The position numbers and the translations under genes are program-made. Shown here one piece after another: positions 53,243-64,000 of a stretch of 64,000 nucleotides of DNA. The number at the start of each line of letters is the position of its first letter. The first letter of the stretch is position 1. Below the pieces are notes generated by a model. That model was not told the DNA's origin. It searched no databases and worked only from the letters and a program-made list of their open reading frames with translations. The stretch spans positions 930,001-994,000 of the forward strand of contig JASFAU010000013.1 of the NCBI GenBank assembly GCA_039704465.1, written 5' to 3'. Origin of the DNA: Plasmodiophora brassicae (lineage: Eukaryota > Endomyxa > Phytomyxea > Plasmodiophorida > Plasmodiophoridae).

Positions 53243-56200
53243 CATGTCTCCTCCTTAATATAGTCTAATTAACATAATTAAGTCTCAATCTTCGTAGAAC
53301 ACAGTTTTGGCTTCTGTCGTCACATGGCCATCGGCATTAAAATAACCCAGCGCGCATCCGGGAAAAAAGCATGACTAGCCTACTGGACTCCTTCCGCCTT
53401 AAGTAACTCCTTAACCTCATCAGCAAGGTAGTGTTTCTCCTTCCTCATCCTGGCTGCATGGGTCTTCACCATCGTTGGTACATCCTTCGCCAACCTGCAG
53501 ATTGGCTCCCATGAATCCTCAGCCTCAGAGAAGCCCTTCCATCCGATCAACAATTCCAATTCCCCTGTCTCTGGACTATGCCTGCAGTCCTTGAAGACCT
53601 CAATGGCGAAACGCTCATTGTCATAATCCATCTGTCGCTTCAATTCCTCAGTGGCATTCAGTTTGCCATGCTCATAGAGGCGAACGCGGTCCCCGTGAAC
53701 GGTTCGCGTGTCCGTCTCATTGAACATATTCCTCACCTCGTAGGTGTAGTTCTCGTGGCTATCAGTTATTTGATATAGGCCCCGCCACTTGATAAAGAGC
53801 ATCTTGCCCGGAACCTTACCCGGTTCAGGCAATCCAATAAGCACATAGTCACCGATCTGAAAGTTCGGTGCAGTTGCTCGTCGGTACGCGTCGCTCCTCT
53901 TCCTGTGTACGGCTCGGATTTTTCTCGATTGCTTCACTGCTCCCTTGTGCATTTCATTCAGCGACGTCTGCAGTTGCATGACTAGCTCCTGAATATGCTC
54001 CTTTGAGAGTGTAGCTTCCCCATACTTCCCATCCCCTGGCCTCTTGAACACTTGTTTCAGCGGGTTGTCTGGTTGACGTCCCATCATCACTGTCACCGGC
54101 GCATTCCCGTTGGTACGCGCCTGCGACCTGTGATTGATCGTGTGTTCAATGTTGTGGTTCAACCATGGCCAGTCGTGTTTGTCCCACTGCAATTCAGACA
54201 GAACTGCTCTGACTAGTTGCAAGTAGTTCCTGTTGATCACCTCGATCGATCCATTACTGTAATGCCCATAGGCAACAGTCGGGTGATGAGCAAATCCGCA
54301 TCGACGCGCCAGTTCCTTTACAACGTTTGCCAAAAAGCAAGACGCCATGTCTGACACCATCAACTCAAACGTTCCGAAGATAGCCCTCCATTCGAGCAGT
54401 GCCTCTACAGTGGTTTCTGAATTGGGGATATGGTCAGGAGTAATCTTGACCATGCCAGACCGATCGTCCCTGATTATCAGGTTCCATTGCAGATCATGCC
54501 TTCCACCCTTCTCAGCCGGCATCATGTACAGCCAATCCAAGTGAATCACCTGATTCGGCCTTACACCATGAACAGCTGTTCCCAGTGGCCTGGGAATCCT
54601 AACCCCGCCCCTTGTCGGTAGACAGTTCAAACACGCGTTGCAGAACTTCCTCATGTCCTCATCGCAGTGTGCCCAATGGCAGAACTCCCCCAACTTCCTC
54701 AACGAGGCCTTCAGTCCTAGATGCCCACTGTTTCCGCCCGCATGAGCAATAGCGCATAGCTGCAGCTTCAGCTCGTTGCATTCGTCTGGTATGATCACTT
54801 GTCCCTTCCCTGTGACGAAGAGATCATCACCATTCTTCGGTCGTTACATTCCTCTGAGCCATTTCTTCTGTGCCTTACGGATTTCGTCCACGGTCGGCCA
54901 TTGGAATTCCTTCCTTTGTAACGGCCGTACCCGATATCCGTCCTCAACTTGAAGCGTAATCCTCCTGATCGTGCGTACCTCTAGGTGCTGGTCATCAGGT
55001 GCACCGTCCGGTGCACCCCACCGCGTCATCAGATCCGACCACACATTGTCCTCCCCCGCAATGTGTTTGACGTAGTTGACCCTCTGTATGTCCAGTGCCC
55101 ATCGTTGCAGTTTCTGCGCCGTTGGCTTTGACGCGTCCGTTGGTGAGAATATCCTCACGAGGTTCCTATGATCGGTGAACAAACGAAACTGCTCGTTGGT
55201 TGTAACGAGATAGTCCAGTTTGTCAATCCCATCCTTGATCGCGAACCCTTCCTTTTCCACCGTGGACCAGTTCCGCTCTGGGCCCGCGAACTTGTGTCCG
55301 ACGAAACCCAGCGGTTCATGTCGCTGCCCATGCACTGGTTTACCCAAATCCTCAGGCGGAATCTGTGTGACTACCGCCGCGCTGTTGACCTCATTTGCAT
55401 CCGAGAATAGGCATTGGATCCGGTCCTTTCGCGGGTACGCTAGTTGGACCGTGTCCGCCACTGCCATCTTCAGTTTCTCGAATGCCAGCGCATGTTCGGG
55501 TGACCATCCATATTTGCACAATCGCACCCTCCTGGCAATGGCTTTCGTCCTGCCAGGTTGGTCCCTCATCGCATCCTCATATATCCTCTGCAACAGGTGT
55601 ACCTTCCTGTTGTACTCGGGGGATGGACCTGCTCATCCACTGAGTTGCCATTAGGAATTGTTGTAAGTCCCTTGCTGTCCTCGGCTGTGGGATCGCCATC
55701 AAAGCTTCGATCCTCGCTGGATCGTGCCTTACCCCTTCTGGCGTGAATATCCTCCCACAGAACCTAACCTCCGTCGTGAAGAGCTCACACTTCTCCACGT
55801 TGAACTTGATGTTGTGCCGTTCGGCTAGCATCAAAGTTCGTTCCAACGTTCGGAACCAATCATCCTCCCTCTGGGCATGCCCCATTAGATCATCGATCCA
55901 TATGATTAGTTTGTGAAACATCAGTTCCCCGATCACCTCAAACATCCTCCCTTGATACTGAGGGGCGGAGTTCATTCCCCCCTGCATCGACCTCGTTGGC
56001 TTATACACCCCCTTATCTGTCATGAAGGAGAAGATCTCCCGACACGCTTCATCCAGCGGCATCATCCAGAAGCCTTTGAACGCGTCTAGCTTAAACCAGA
56101 ACCTCGAGCCTGCCAGGTTCCTCAGTATCGCCTCCTGATGTGGCATAGGCCACGCCACGGCGACACATTTGGCATTAACAGCTCTGAGATCAACACAGAA

Positions 56201-57585
56201 CCGCTTTCCGCCCCCTGGCTTCGTCACCACCACCACCGGTGAAGCCCACTTCGCGTTGTAGTTTTCAACGACGAGGCCGTACTTCTTCAATTGGGCAACG
56301 AATTCCTCCATGAAAGCACTGTCCTCCATACTGTACTTTCTGGCTCGGCACCTGTAAGGTTCCGCCTCTGGTTTCAGCTCCGTGACAAATGGTGTAACCC
56401 TGGCTGGATCATCGGGTCCAACACTCATACGCCAAACGTCCCTGTACCTCTTGACGAGCTTCCGCAGCGATTTTGCCATCGCCTGCGGTAGGCCATTCCT
56501 CAATGCGAGCTCGACCATCCCGTCCATCTCCCTTTCCAGGGAGTCTGTGGAATCTGCCCCGATCCTCACATCCTCTGTTTCCTCTTCCTCCCTTCCCAGA
56601 GAGGTGGCACCTCATTTGCCATATTGTGCACTTCATCCATGACGTCATTCCCCTTCATCGGCGTGCTCTTAATGAGTACGTCCAGGGCCTTCTTTGGGTG
56701 GATACCCAAGTCGTCAAGCAGACTCTCACCTAGGATAATTTCCTTTTCAGGGAATGTCCCATACGAGGCATCGGCGCCGGCGAGTGATCAGTTCGCCTGC
56801 CGTCGTCTTCAGTCCCAGATCCAGTGTCATCAGATGGTAGGCTGTGTGCTTCGTTTCTCTGTCTACCAGACAGAACGTTTCCGGCTTCTGGAGTTTCTCC
56901 ATTGTTAACAATGGGTCCCTTTCCATCAGCTCGCGCGCTATGGTCAATGGCATCAGAACATCAACCGATGTCGCTCCACTGTCCAGAACCCCAACGTAGT
57001 CTTCCTCATGTCCGTTAATACGAACGACTACTTGGCCCCTTGTCCTCCGCGCCTCCTCTGACACCTCCTACCACTGGACTCCATGGGTACTCCGATAGGT
57101 CCTCTTTATCAGATTCCTGAATCCCTCTGGCCCTACGGGATCCATCCCTTCCCGTTGGCACCTTGCGGCGATCCTTCAGCAGGTCTGCAACCTGTTTCTT
57201 TGTAGGCTTCTTCGGGCAACGAAACGCGGCTTTGCGGTCCATGCTCTTCAAGGTCGGCGCCTTGTTCGTCTGCAGGACGATCGTTGAGCCTTGCACGCTC
57301 CGTCCTTGTTGTCGATCGTCGACGTCATCCTCCAACAGCATCTCCTGCGCGGTGGCCACCATCGCGTCCTTCTTTGAAACCTTCCCCGAAAGGATGTTCA
57401 AGAGATCTCTGTGACGTCCTAACGGTGATGGTTTATCGAACCGTGTACGTAGTCGTCTGTGTCCTCGACCTGCAGCTCCCACGGACGCCGTGCGGACGCC
57501 GTGCGGACTTCGTGCATGTCCGTCATTCTTTAGGGCGGCCAGCCGGATCACAGCTATTCTTGTCTTATAGCTTGGAGCCGGCACA
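53243..57585 (-). mobile_element. B4: lineage B retroelement, inverted relative to B3
   Basis: On the minus strand from TGTGCCGG at 57585 to a polypurine-like AAGGAGGAGAC at about 53245-53255, where C1 begins instead of a 3' LTR. It contains leader, a deleted Gag, protease, RT, RNase H, integrase and chromodomain. It sits inside the protease of A2: the plus sequence continues CCCGTCATCCTGGGTCTGCC (PVILGLPW) at 57586. Confidence 0.88.
53380..57362 (-). pseudogene. B4 Gag-Pol remnants
   Basis: ATG 57362 matches the B3 Gag start. After KSMDRKA about 650 bp are deleted and the frame continues within the zinc knuckle (AFRCPKKPTKKQ), which lacks its first cysteines. The protease (VVVRINGHEEDYVGVLDSGA) is in the +1 frame as in B3. 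An extra C near 56758 (GGACATTCCCTG against GGACATTCCTG) and the -1 site near 56590 follow. RT is intact with LIIWIDDLMGHAQ to about 55625, where an extra base breaks the frame at SRSIP. RNase H (LFSDANEVNSAAVV) runs to about 54844. A further break precedes integrase: HIAHAGG-type HHCC (CAIAHAGGNSGHLGL ... CNACLNC), acids at HLDWLYM and VSDMASCF, and NGSIEVINR. The chromodomain is LLIGWKGFSEAEDSWEPIC and the stop is at 53380. Confidence 0.85.
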
Positions 57586-60500
57586 CCCGTCATCCTGGGT
57601 CTGCCCTGGCTAGCCCAGACTAATCCAGATGTGAATTGGCGCCGGCGGCTCGTCTCGCCGCGCCAGTGCCCCCCTCGCCGTCAACGTCAACGCCGACAAC
57701 TCTGGCGGATCCTGGCCATGCAGACTCTGAGACAACCTAGGCAAGCGTGGCTGCGCCACACGACGACTGCCGTTATCCGGCCCTGGACGCCTCTAGTGCA
57801 GCTCCGCTCATCGCCCAGGCGCCTGTTAACACAAAACAAAATCCAGATCCAACTTCGGCACAAGACCTGATCATGACACCATTGCCGCCTGCGGCCAACG
57901 ATGAACGCCGGGTGGCAGAGTCCTTGGCGACAGCCGCAATTGAGACTCAGGACAAAGCCGCTGGCGACCTGGAAACGGCTGACACCGGTAACACCCCTGT
58001 GAACTGCCTCGAGCTCGAATCGTTCCCCGACCAGACAGGCTGGCTAACGTCGCCGGCGCGGGAGCAGCGACACAGGCGGGGAGCCGGTCGACGTCTACCA
58101 GATTGTCGTTTGGACGACGGTTCCAGGGCACGCCAGGTGGTCAGCCTGTTCATGTGCTCATCCATCGTGGCGGCCGCTTGGGCGCTTGCCTTCGTCACTA
58201 TGTGCCGCGAACCCGCACGCGTCGACCTTCGTGCTTATCTAAACACGTCATCTGACGACGCCTGTCCGATCGCCCCGCCGAACGCCGGCCCTGACGTTCT
58301 AGCCGGAGATGCTCCACAGTCGTCGTGCGACGTACGGCCCACGGATTCTAATCAAGGCGACGGGACGCGGATCGACCACGCTCCCTTGCCGGCACCAAGC
58401 ACTGAAGAACCTCTGGCGGCCAACGTTCCCATCCATCTAGTCGACGCCGAACCGTTCCTGGACGCACTCATGGACGACGCTCAGTGCTACCTCATCCATT
58501 ATACGTGGACCGAGGACACCGAGTCAGAGCAGACGAAGATACCTGAAAAATACCAGGATTTTGCCGACGTGTTCGACGAGGCCACCGCCACATCCTTACC
58601 GCCGCACCGCGCCTCTGACTGCTCGATCGACCTGAAACCGGGGAAGGAGCCTCCATTCTGTCGCCTCTACGGCTTGTCTCCCCGCGAACAGGTAGCCCTC
58701 AAGAAGTATTTGGAAGATAACCTCCAGTCGAACTTCATACGGCCGTCGCGCTCATCTGCCGGCGCGCCGATCCTTTTCGCGAAGAAGAAGGATGGTTCGT
58801 TACGCCTTTGCGTTGATTACCGAGGCCTGAACTCGGTCACCGTGAAGAACCGTTACCCACTTCCGCTCATCGACCAGCTGCTTTCGACACTTGGTCAAGC
58901 AAGGGTCTTCTCCAAGATCGACCTACGAAGTGCGTACAACCAGATCCGCATTCGCGAAGGTGACGAATGGAAGACAGCATTCCGGACACCGTACGGATTG
59001 TTCGAGTAGCTGGTTATGCCCTTCGGGCTTGCCAACGCCCGGGCATCCTCTCAAGCCTTCATGAACGAGACATTCAGCGACTTCATTGACCGTTTCGTTG
59101 TTGTTTACCTTGACGACATCTTGATTTTCTCCAAGAATGCTGAGGAACATGAACAGCACGTGCGTTTGGTGCTCGAGCGTCTACGCTCCGCGCGCCTGAC
59201 GGCCAAACTGTCTAAGTGCTTGTTCGACGCACCGGAGGTCGAATTCCTCGGCTACTTAGTGTCCAAGGACGGCCTCCGGTTGGATCCCAGCCGAGTAGAC
59301 ACGATACTCGCGTGGGCCCCGCCGCGTGACCTCCACGGGCTGCAAGTCTTCCTTGGGTTCGCCAACTTCTACCGAAAGTTCATCCCGCATTTCGCTGAGA
59401 TCGCGCTTCCCTTGACGAACCATACTCGCAGGGACACCGAATTTATCTGGAACGAGACTGCTTCGACCGCCTTCGCAACTCTGAAGAGCGCGTTCACACG
59501 CGCTCCGGTTCTCGCCCACTTCGATCCTAGCGTGCCGTGCGAGATTGAAACGGATGCCTCCGACTTCGCCATTGCCATGGTCCTTTCACAACGGGGCCGT
59601 GACGGGGACTTACACCCTCTGGCGTTCTTTTCGAGGAAACTGGACCCAGCTGAGATCCGATATGCGGTCTACGACAAAGAGCTCCTGGCCGTTGTTGCGT
59701 CCTTCGAGAAATGGCGCCAGTTCCTGGATTCGGATGAACATCAGACACTGGTGCACAGCGACCACCGCAACCTCAAGTACTTCATGACGACCCACAAGCT
59801 TAATCCGCGTCAAATCCGATGGTCCCAACTGCTTAGCGGCTTCGACTTCATGATTCAGCACCGACCGGGCCGCTTGCACGGTAAACCTGACGCCTTGACG
59901 CGCCGCCCGGAGTACGTCCCGACGGCGGCTGAAGAAGGCATCCTGCAACAATCTCTACAACTGCTCCCGCTTCATCGCCTAGTTCCGTCCCCCGTGGTGG
60001 ACGCGTTCACCGTCCACGCGGAGGCGGCTCCGTCCGAGCCTCTCCTAGACCGTATCCGACGACACCAAGCGAGTGATTCGTTCGTCGCCAAGATTGTCGG
60101 TCTGCTCGACCGACCTCAAGGTAGGAAGTATTGCCTGAGAGACGGCCTCCTGTACAAAGGGCGCTCCTTGGTCGTCTCCGGAGACGAATGCAAGATGGAG
60201 ATCCTCCGGCAACTCCACGATAATAGGGCCTCTGGTCACTTTGGTATCAGCAAAACGCTTGGGCTTGTCCAGCGTGAATTTTGGTGGCCTGGCATGAGGG
60301 CCTTCGTCAAACTGTACGTCTCATCCTGCGACATTTGTCAGAGAAGCAAGTCTCCGCGCCACAAACCGTCCGGGCTCCTGCTGCCTCTTCCCTTGCCGAG
60401 TTCTCTGTGGTCATCGATCTCAATGGATCTAATTGTCAAGCTTCCAGTTTCCGACGGCTAGATTCGGTCCTCGTCGTCGTCGACCGGTTTTCGAAAATGG

Positions 60501-61522
60501 CCCACTTCATTCCGTGCAAGGAGACCCTCACAGCGGTCGAGCTGTCCGACCTGTTTTTGCAGCAGATATTCCGCCTGCATGGCCTACCGGACGACATCGT
60601 CTCCGACCGGGGGCCCCAGTTCGTGTCGGCCTTCTGGAAGCACTTACTGGACCGTCTTGCTATCCAACGGAACTTGTCTTCATCCCGGCACCCGGAATCC
60701 GACGGCCAGACGGAACGCGTGAACCAGATCCTCGAACAATACTTACGCTGCTATGTTAGCTACATGCAGGACGACTGGATGCAACTTCTGCCTATGGCCG
60801 AGTTCGCGTACAACAACGCCGACCATTCGGCCACCGGCATGTCGCCGTTTTTCGCCAACTACGGGTTTCATCCAAGGGTGACGGAGCCTCGACCCAGGAA
60901 TGGCCAAGTCTGTAACCCAGCCGCCGATGAGCGTGCCGAATTCCTTGAGAAGGTTCGCCGCTACTTGAAGGGCCAACTGCAACGGGCGGTCGACGCTATG
61001 AAGCGCTCTGCGGATCGCCGTCGCCGCGAACCACCACCACTGCAGGTGGGCGATCTCGTCATGCTCAGGCGTGGAACCTTATCGACTGGCCGCCCGTGCG
61101 GGAAACTGGATGACCGTCTGCTGGGACCCTTCCAAGTTGTTCGCACAGTTAACCCTGTCGCATACGAAGTGAAGCTGCCTCCTACCTCGCGCCTACATAA
61201 CGTCTTCCATGCGTCACAGCTGGAACCGTATACGCCTAATGTCCTTCCACATCGCCAACAGCCACCGCCGCCGCCCATTGTATTGGAAGATGACGACCAG
61301 CCCCTGTTCATCGTTAAGTCGATCTTGGATTCCCGATACCGGTCGGGGCGGTTGCAATATCTCATAGATTGGGAAGGATACTCCCCGTCCGATCGCACCT
61401 GGGAACCCGCGGGCAATCTCCATGGGACAGGAGGCCTGGACCAAGCGATTGCTGAATTTCATGCTCGATATCCCGATAAACCTGGCCCTCGCTCCCGAAA
61501 CCGGCGGAGACCCAATCGCTAG
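57586..61522 (+). pseudogene. A2 Pol with a nonsense codon and a frameshift
   Basis: The protease end (VILGLPWLAQTNPDVNWRRR) is followed by a 330-residue linker that contains a hydrophobic segment, [19 protein letters not shown] (near 58140-58195), similar in place to that of A3. [22 protein letters not shown], then an in-frame TAG at 59007-59009 replaces Tyr in FE(Y)LVMPFGLA, then VVYLDDILIFS. RNase H: ETDASDFAIAMVLSQR, HSDHRNLKYFM. Integrase: HHCC (ASGHFGISKT, CDICQRS) and D in [10 protein letters not shown] one-base loss near 60457 shifts the frame; the second and third acids follow ([19 protein letters not shown]). The chromodomain [20 protein letters not shown] ends in a basic tail at 61522. 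Confidence 0.9.
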
Positions 61523-61535
61523 AAGAGGACTATTC

Positions 61536-61622
61536 TGTGATGACTGAATAAATCCCGAACCCCGCGACGGACTTCGCCAGTCCGTCAAAGCGTTCGTTGC
61601 ATCAGCTTGCCTGATCGTGACA
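61536..61622 (+). repeat. A2 3' LTR
   Basis: 87 bp, TGTGATGACTG...GTGACA, matching 22532-22623. It contains AATAAA and AGTCCGTCAAA (61579-61589). Confidence 0.88.
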
Positions 61623-63989
61623 CTTACAAGCCGCCTTTACGTCGGCCCCAGTACGTCCTGGCCCACTTTCACCCCGATCGGCCCTGCGAGGTGGAGACCG
61701 ACGCGTCGGACTTCGCTATTGCTATGGTCCTCTCCCAGCGGGACGCGGACGATGAGCTGCGACCACTCGCGTTCTACTCTCGTATAAGGAGGAGCTCAAC
61801 TACAAGATTCACGATAAGGAAATGTTAGCGATTGTTCAGTCGTTTGAGAAGTGGCGCCAGTTCCTCGATTCCGCGCAGCACCAGACCCTGGTCCACAGTG
61901 ATCACCGGAACCTGGAGTACTTCCTCAGCACGCAGAAACTCTCCCGCCGGCAAGCGCGGTGGTCCGAGCTGTTGGGCGAATTCGATTTTCGTATCCAACA
62001 CCGCCCTGGACGACTTCACGGAAAGGCGGACGCCCTGTCCCGTCGACCAGAGTACCAGCCCTCGCGCGAGGAAGAAGAGATGGTCCAACGCTCCCTCCGC
62101 ATGCTGTCTCCGGATCACTTTCTTCCCGGCCCGCTCGGGCATACCATCAGCGCCTTGCAGCCGGAGAACAGCTCGGTATCCTTGATTGAGCGCATTCGGC
62201 GGCAGCAGGCGACGGATGCCTATGTCGCGAAGATGAAGGCACTCGTCGACACTCCGAAAGGACGCCGCTTCCGATTAATCGACGGCCTGCTCTACAGGGA
62301 TCACCGTCTCATTGTTGTCGGGGACGATTGAAAGCTCGAGATCCTTCAGACCTTGCATGACTCGCCCGCCGCTGGTCATCTCGGTTTGTGGAAGACTTTG
62401 CGCTTAGTCCAACGCGAGTTCTGGTGGTGCCAGCTCCGGTCGTATGTCAAGGACTACGTCGCGTCCTGTGACACCTGCCGGCGATGTAAGATACCACGTC
62501 ACAAGCCCGCTGGCCTTCTTACACCGTTACCACTTCCGACAGCGCTCTGGTCGTCCATTTCGATGGACTTCATCGTCAAACTTCCACGATCCATCGGGTT
62601 CGATTCAATACTGGTGGTTGTTGATCGTTTCTCTAAGATGGCGCACTTCATCCCATGTAACGAGACGACGACGGCGGCCCAGCTGGAGGACCTGTTCCTC
62701 TGCAACATCTTCCGTTTGCACGGGCTGCCGACCGACATCGTCTCCGACAGGGGACCCCAGTTCATATCGAAGTTTTGGAAGCAACTGCTGAACCGGCTCG
62801 GCGTCCAGCGGAATCTGTCTTCGGCGCGTCACCCAGAATCGGATGGCCAAACGGAGCGGGTCAACCAGACCCTCGAGCAGTACCTACGAACGTACGTAAA
62901 TTTCCAGCAGGATGATTGGGCCTCTTGGTTGCCCATCGCCGAATTCGCGTACAATGACGCCTGTCACTCATCGACGGGGATGTCCCCGTTCTTCGCCAAT
63001 TACGGGTATCACCCGGCGTTCCACGATCTACGCCCGCGAACCTCCGCATCTTCGAATCCGTCAGCGGATGAGCGCGCGGAGTTCCTGCACACGCTACGCA
63101 CAGTGCTGAAGCAGAACCTGTCCAACGCGATCCACGCGATGAAGCGGTTCGCCGATGCTCGTCGCAGCCCTGTAGACCGGACCGCCAACTAGGCCACGGG
63201 AGCAGCTGCTCTCGTGGCCTAGTTGGGCGGTCCGGTCTACAAAACATCTCACCGGGGAAGCTCGTACCCCCCGACGATCGAGCGATGTCCGCCGCCTACC
63301 CGTGTAGACGACTCGCAGACCTGCTCTCGTGCCTGGCGCGTCCGTACTATCTACCATCCTCCCCAAAACTCTCCGTCCACGGCGGACTTCGAGGAGGCTC
63401 GAACTCCCGTCGGTGAGATGTTTTGTAGACCGGACCGCCCAACTAGGCCACGGGAGCAGCTGCTCTCGTGGCCTAGTTGGGCGGTCCGGTCTACAGCCCG
63501 CACCCGCCCTACAAGCCCGGCGATCTGGTCATGCTACGGAAGGGGGCCTTACGAACGGGCCGACCTTGTGACAAACTCGACGTCCGTATGTTAGGCCCAT
63601 ATCCCGTAGCGAAAGTCATCAACGCCGTTGCGTACGAGCTCGAGTTGCCGCCGACCTGTCGGATCCACAATGTGTTCCACGCGTCCCTTCTGGAACCGTA
63701 CGTCGCCAGCGTCATACCCGGCCGCCACCAGCCGCCACCAGATCCTATCGTGGTCGATGGGGAGGCGGAACCCCTCTACCTAGTCAAAAACATCCTGGAC
63801 TCAAGGTACCGACGGGGGCGTCTTCAGTATTTGATCGATTGGGAGGACTACCCGCCGTCCGAGAGGACATGGGAACCGGCCGGAACGCTTTGTGGCACGG
63901 GAGGGATGGATCAAGCAATAGCAGAGTTCCACACTCTCCACCCGGCGAAACCTGGACCCGCACAACGGCGCCGGAAAACGTCCCGTTAA
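61623..63989 (+). mobile_element. A4: chromovirus-type gypsy fragment, 5' part missing
   Basis: It starts directly after the A2 LTR inside the RT/RNase H junction (VLAHFHPDRPCEVETDASDF) and runs to the chromodomain stop at 63989 near the window end. A2 is therefore inserted into A4. No 3' LTR is inside the window. Confidence 0.85.
61623..63989 (+). pseudogene. A4 RNase H-integrase-chromodomain with several breaks
   Basis: RNase H ([52 protein letters not shown]) has frame breaks near 61650 and 61785. A TGA at 62329-62331 stands where A1 has TGC (GDDCKLEIL), a nonsense change. Integrase follows: HHCC (AAGHLGLWKT ... CDTCRRC) and acids in SMDFIVKLP, SDRGPQF and [12 protein letters not shown]. 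After RRSP at 63170 a 325-bp foldback element is inserted; the frame resumes at 63500 (HPPYKPGDLVMLRKGAL). The chromodomain [20 protein letters not shown] ends at 63989. Confidence 0.88.
63171..63495. mobile_element. Foldback/MITE-like element with palindromic termini
   Basis: 325 bp. Each end is a near-perfect palindrome of 71-72 bp (63171-63241 and 63424-63495) beginning TGTAGACCGGACCGCC and centred on AGCAGCTGCT. Inside each palindrome AAAACATCTCACCG (63241-63254) is repeated inverted (about 63411-63424), so the terminal inverted repeat is about 85 bp. Flanks are GCCC at 63167-63170 and 63496-63499, a probable 4-bp target duplication; removing the element and one GCCC restores the A4 integrase frame. 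The interior of about 155 bp has no coding capacity. Confidence 0.9.
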
Positions 63990-64000
63990 CAGGACAGTCG

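Larger units (their letters stand above)
57586..61622 (+). mobile_element. A2: chromovirus-type Ty3/gypsy element, 5' part missing
   Basis: It begins inside the protease where B4 ends and runs through RT, RNase H, integrase and chromodomain to a 3' LTR (61536-61622). The polypurine tract AGAAGAGGA lies just before it. Gag, the first half of protease and the 5' LTR are not to the left of B4. A matching 5' LTR and leader fragment occurs at 22407-22623. Confidence 0.88.

Noticed and set aside
53241..53247. CACAT as target duplication for C1
   Set aside because: Using CACAT on the right would require the LTR to end without CA, and the following bases still do not continue B3.
63390..63412. GGCTCGAACTCC in the foldback element as a Pol III B box
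   Set aside because: One B-box-like string without a matching A box at the right distance; probably chance in GC-rich sequence.

Overview
The window is eukaryotic nuclear DNA, GC-rich. The unique-sequence genes carry several GT-AG introns of only about 50-66 bp whose phases join exactly, and more than half of the window is LTR retrotransposon. A tandem family of signal-peptide-bearing ankyrin-repeat proteins, compact introns and nested Ty3/gypsy elements would fit a plasmodiophorid (Phytomyxea, Rhizaria; for example Plasmodiophora brassicae) or a similar small-genome protist. That assignment is inference from gene content and nothing in the sequence proves it. I see no bacterial operon, tRNA, rRNA or CRISPR array.

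Layout. 0.8-3.4 kb: a multi-exon coiled-coil protein (+). 3.5-4.7 kb: a four-exon proline iminopeptidase (-). 4.9-14.6 kb: five tandem ankyrin-repeat paralogues, all on the minus strand and without visible introns. Copy 1 is frameshifted, and copy 2 is split by a 1230-bp non-autonomous Ty3/gypsy element with a perfect 5-bp target duplication. 14.6-20.2 kb: mostly decayed sequence with a 490-bp inverted repeat and scattered exon-like fragments. 20.2-21.6 kb: a seven-helix membrane protein (-). 22.4-22.6 kb: a 5' LTR fragment. 23.6-24.5 kb: a three-exon RING-H2 protein (+).

From 25 kb to the end the window is a transposon cluster. Lineage B (Ty3/gypsy-like, chromodomain-like C terminus, reverse transcriptase signature WIDD instead of YxDD) is present as B1 (25.0-29.9), B2 (31.1-36.5), B3 (41.8-48.0, +) and B4 (53.2-57.6, -). 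Lineage A (chromovirus-type Ty3/gypsy, Tf1/sushi-like) is present as A1 (37.1-41.8), A3 (43.1-46.1, non-autonomous, nested in B3), A2 (57.6-61.6), A4 (61.6-64.0), the short element inside ankyrin copy 2 and the LTR fragment at 22.5 kb. A Ty1/copia element, C1 (48.0-53.2), lies between the inverted B3 and B4 copies. A4 is further interrupted by a 325-bp foldback element whose ends are themselves 71-72-bp palindromes.

The two strongest observations concern lineage A. (1) Three LTR families place a 10-11-nt sequence just after the 5' LTR that is the exact reverse complement of a sequence inside the LTR shortly after AATAAA. Between families the pair changes by a compensatory substitution, which points to self-primed reverse transcription. 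(2) A1 joins gag to pol with a textbook -1 frameshift signal: GGGAAAC in the gag frame, a 6-nt spacer and a perfect 9-bp stem. Most elements carry frameshifts or stops, but LTR pairs that are identical or nearly so show that several insertions are recent.
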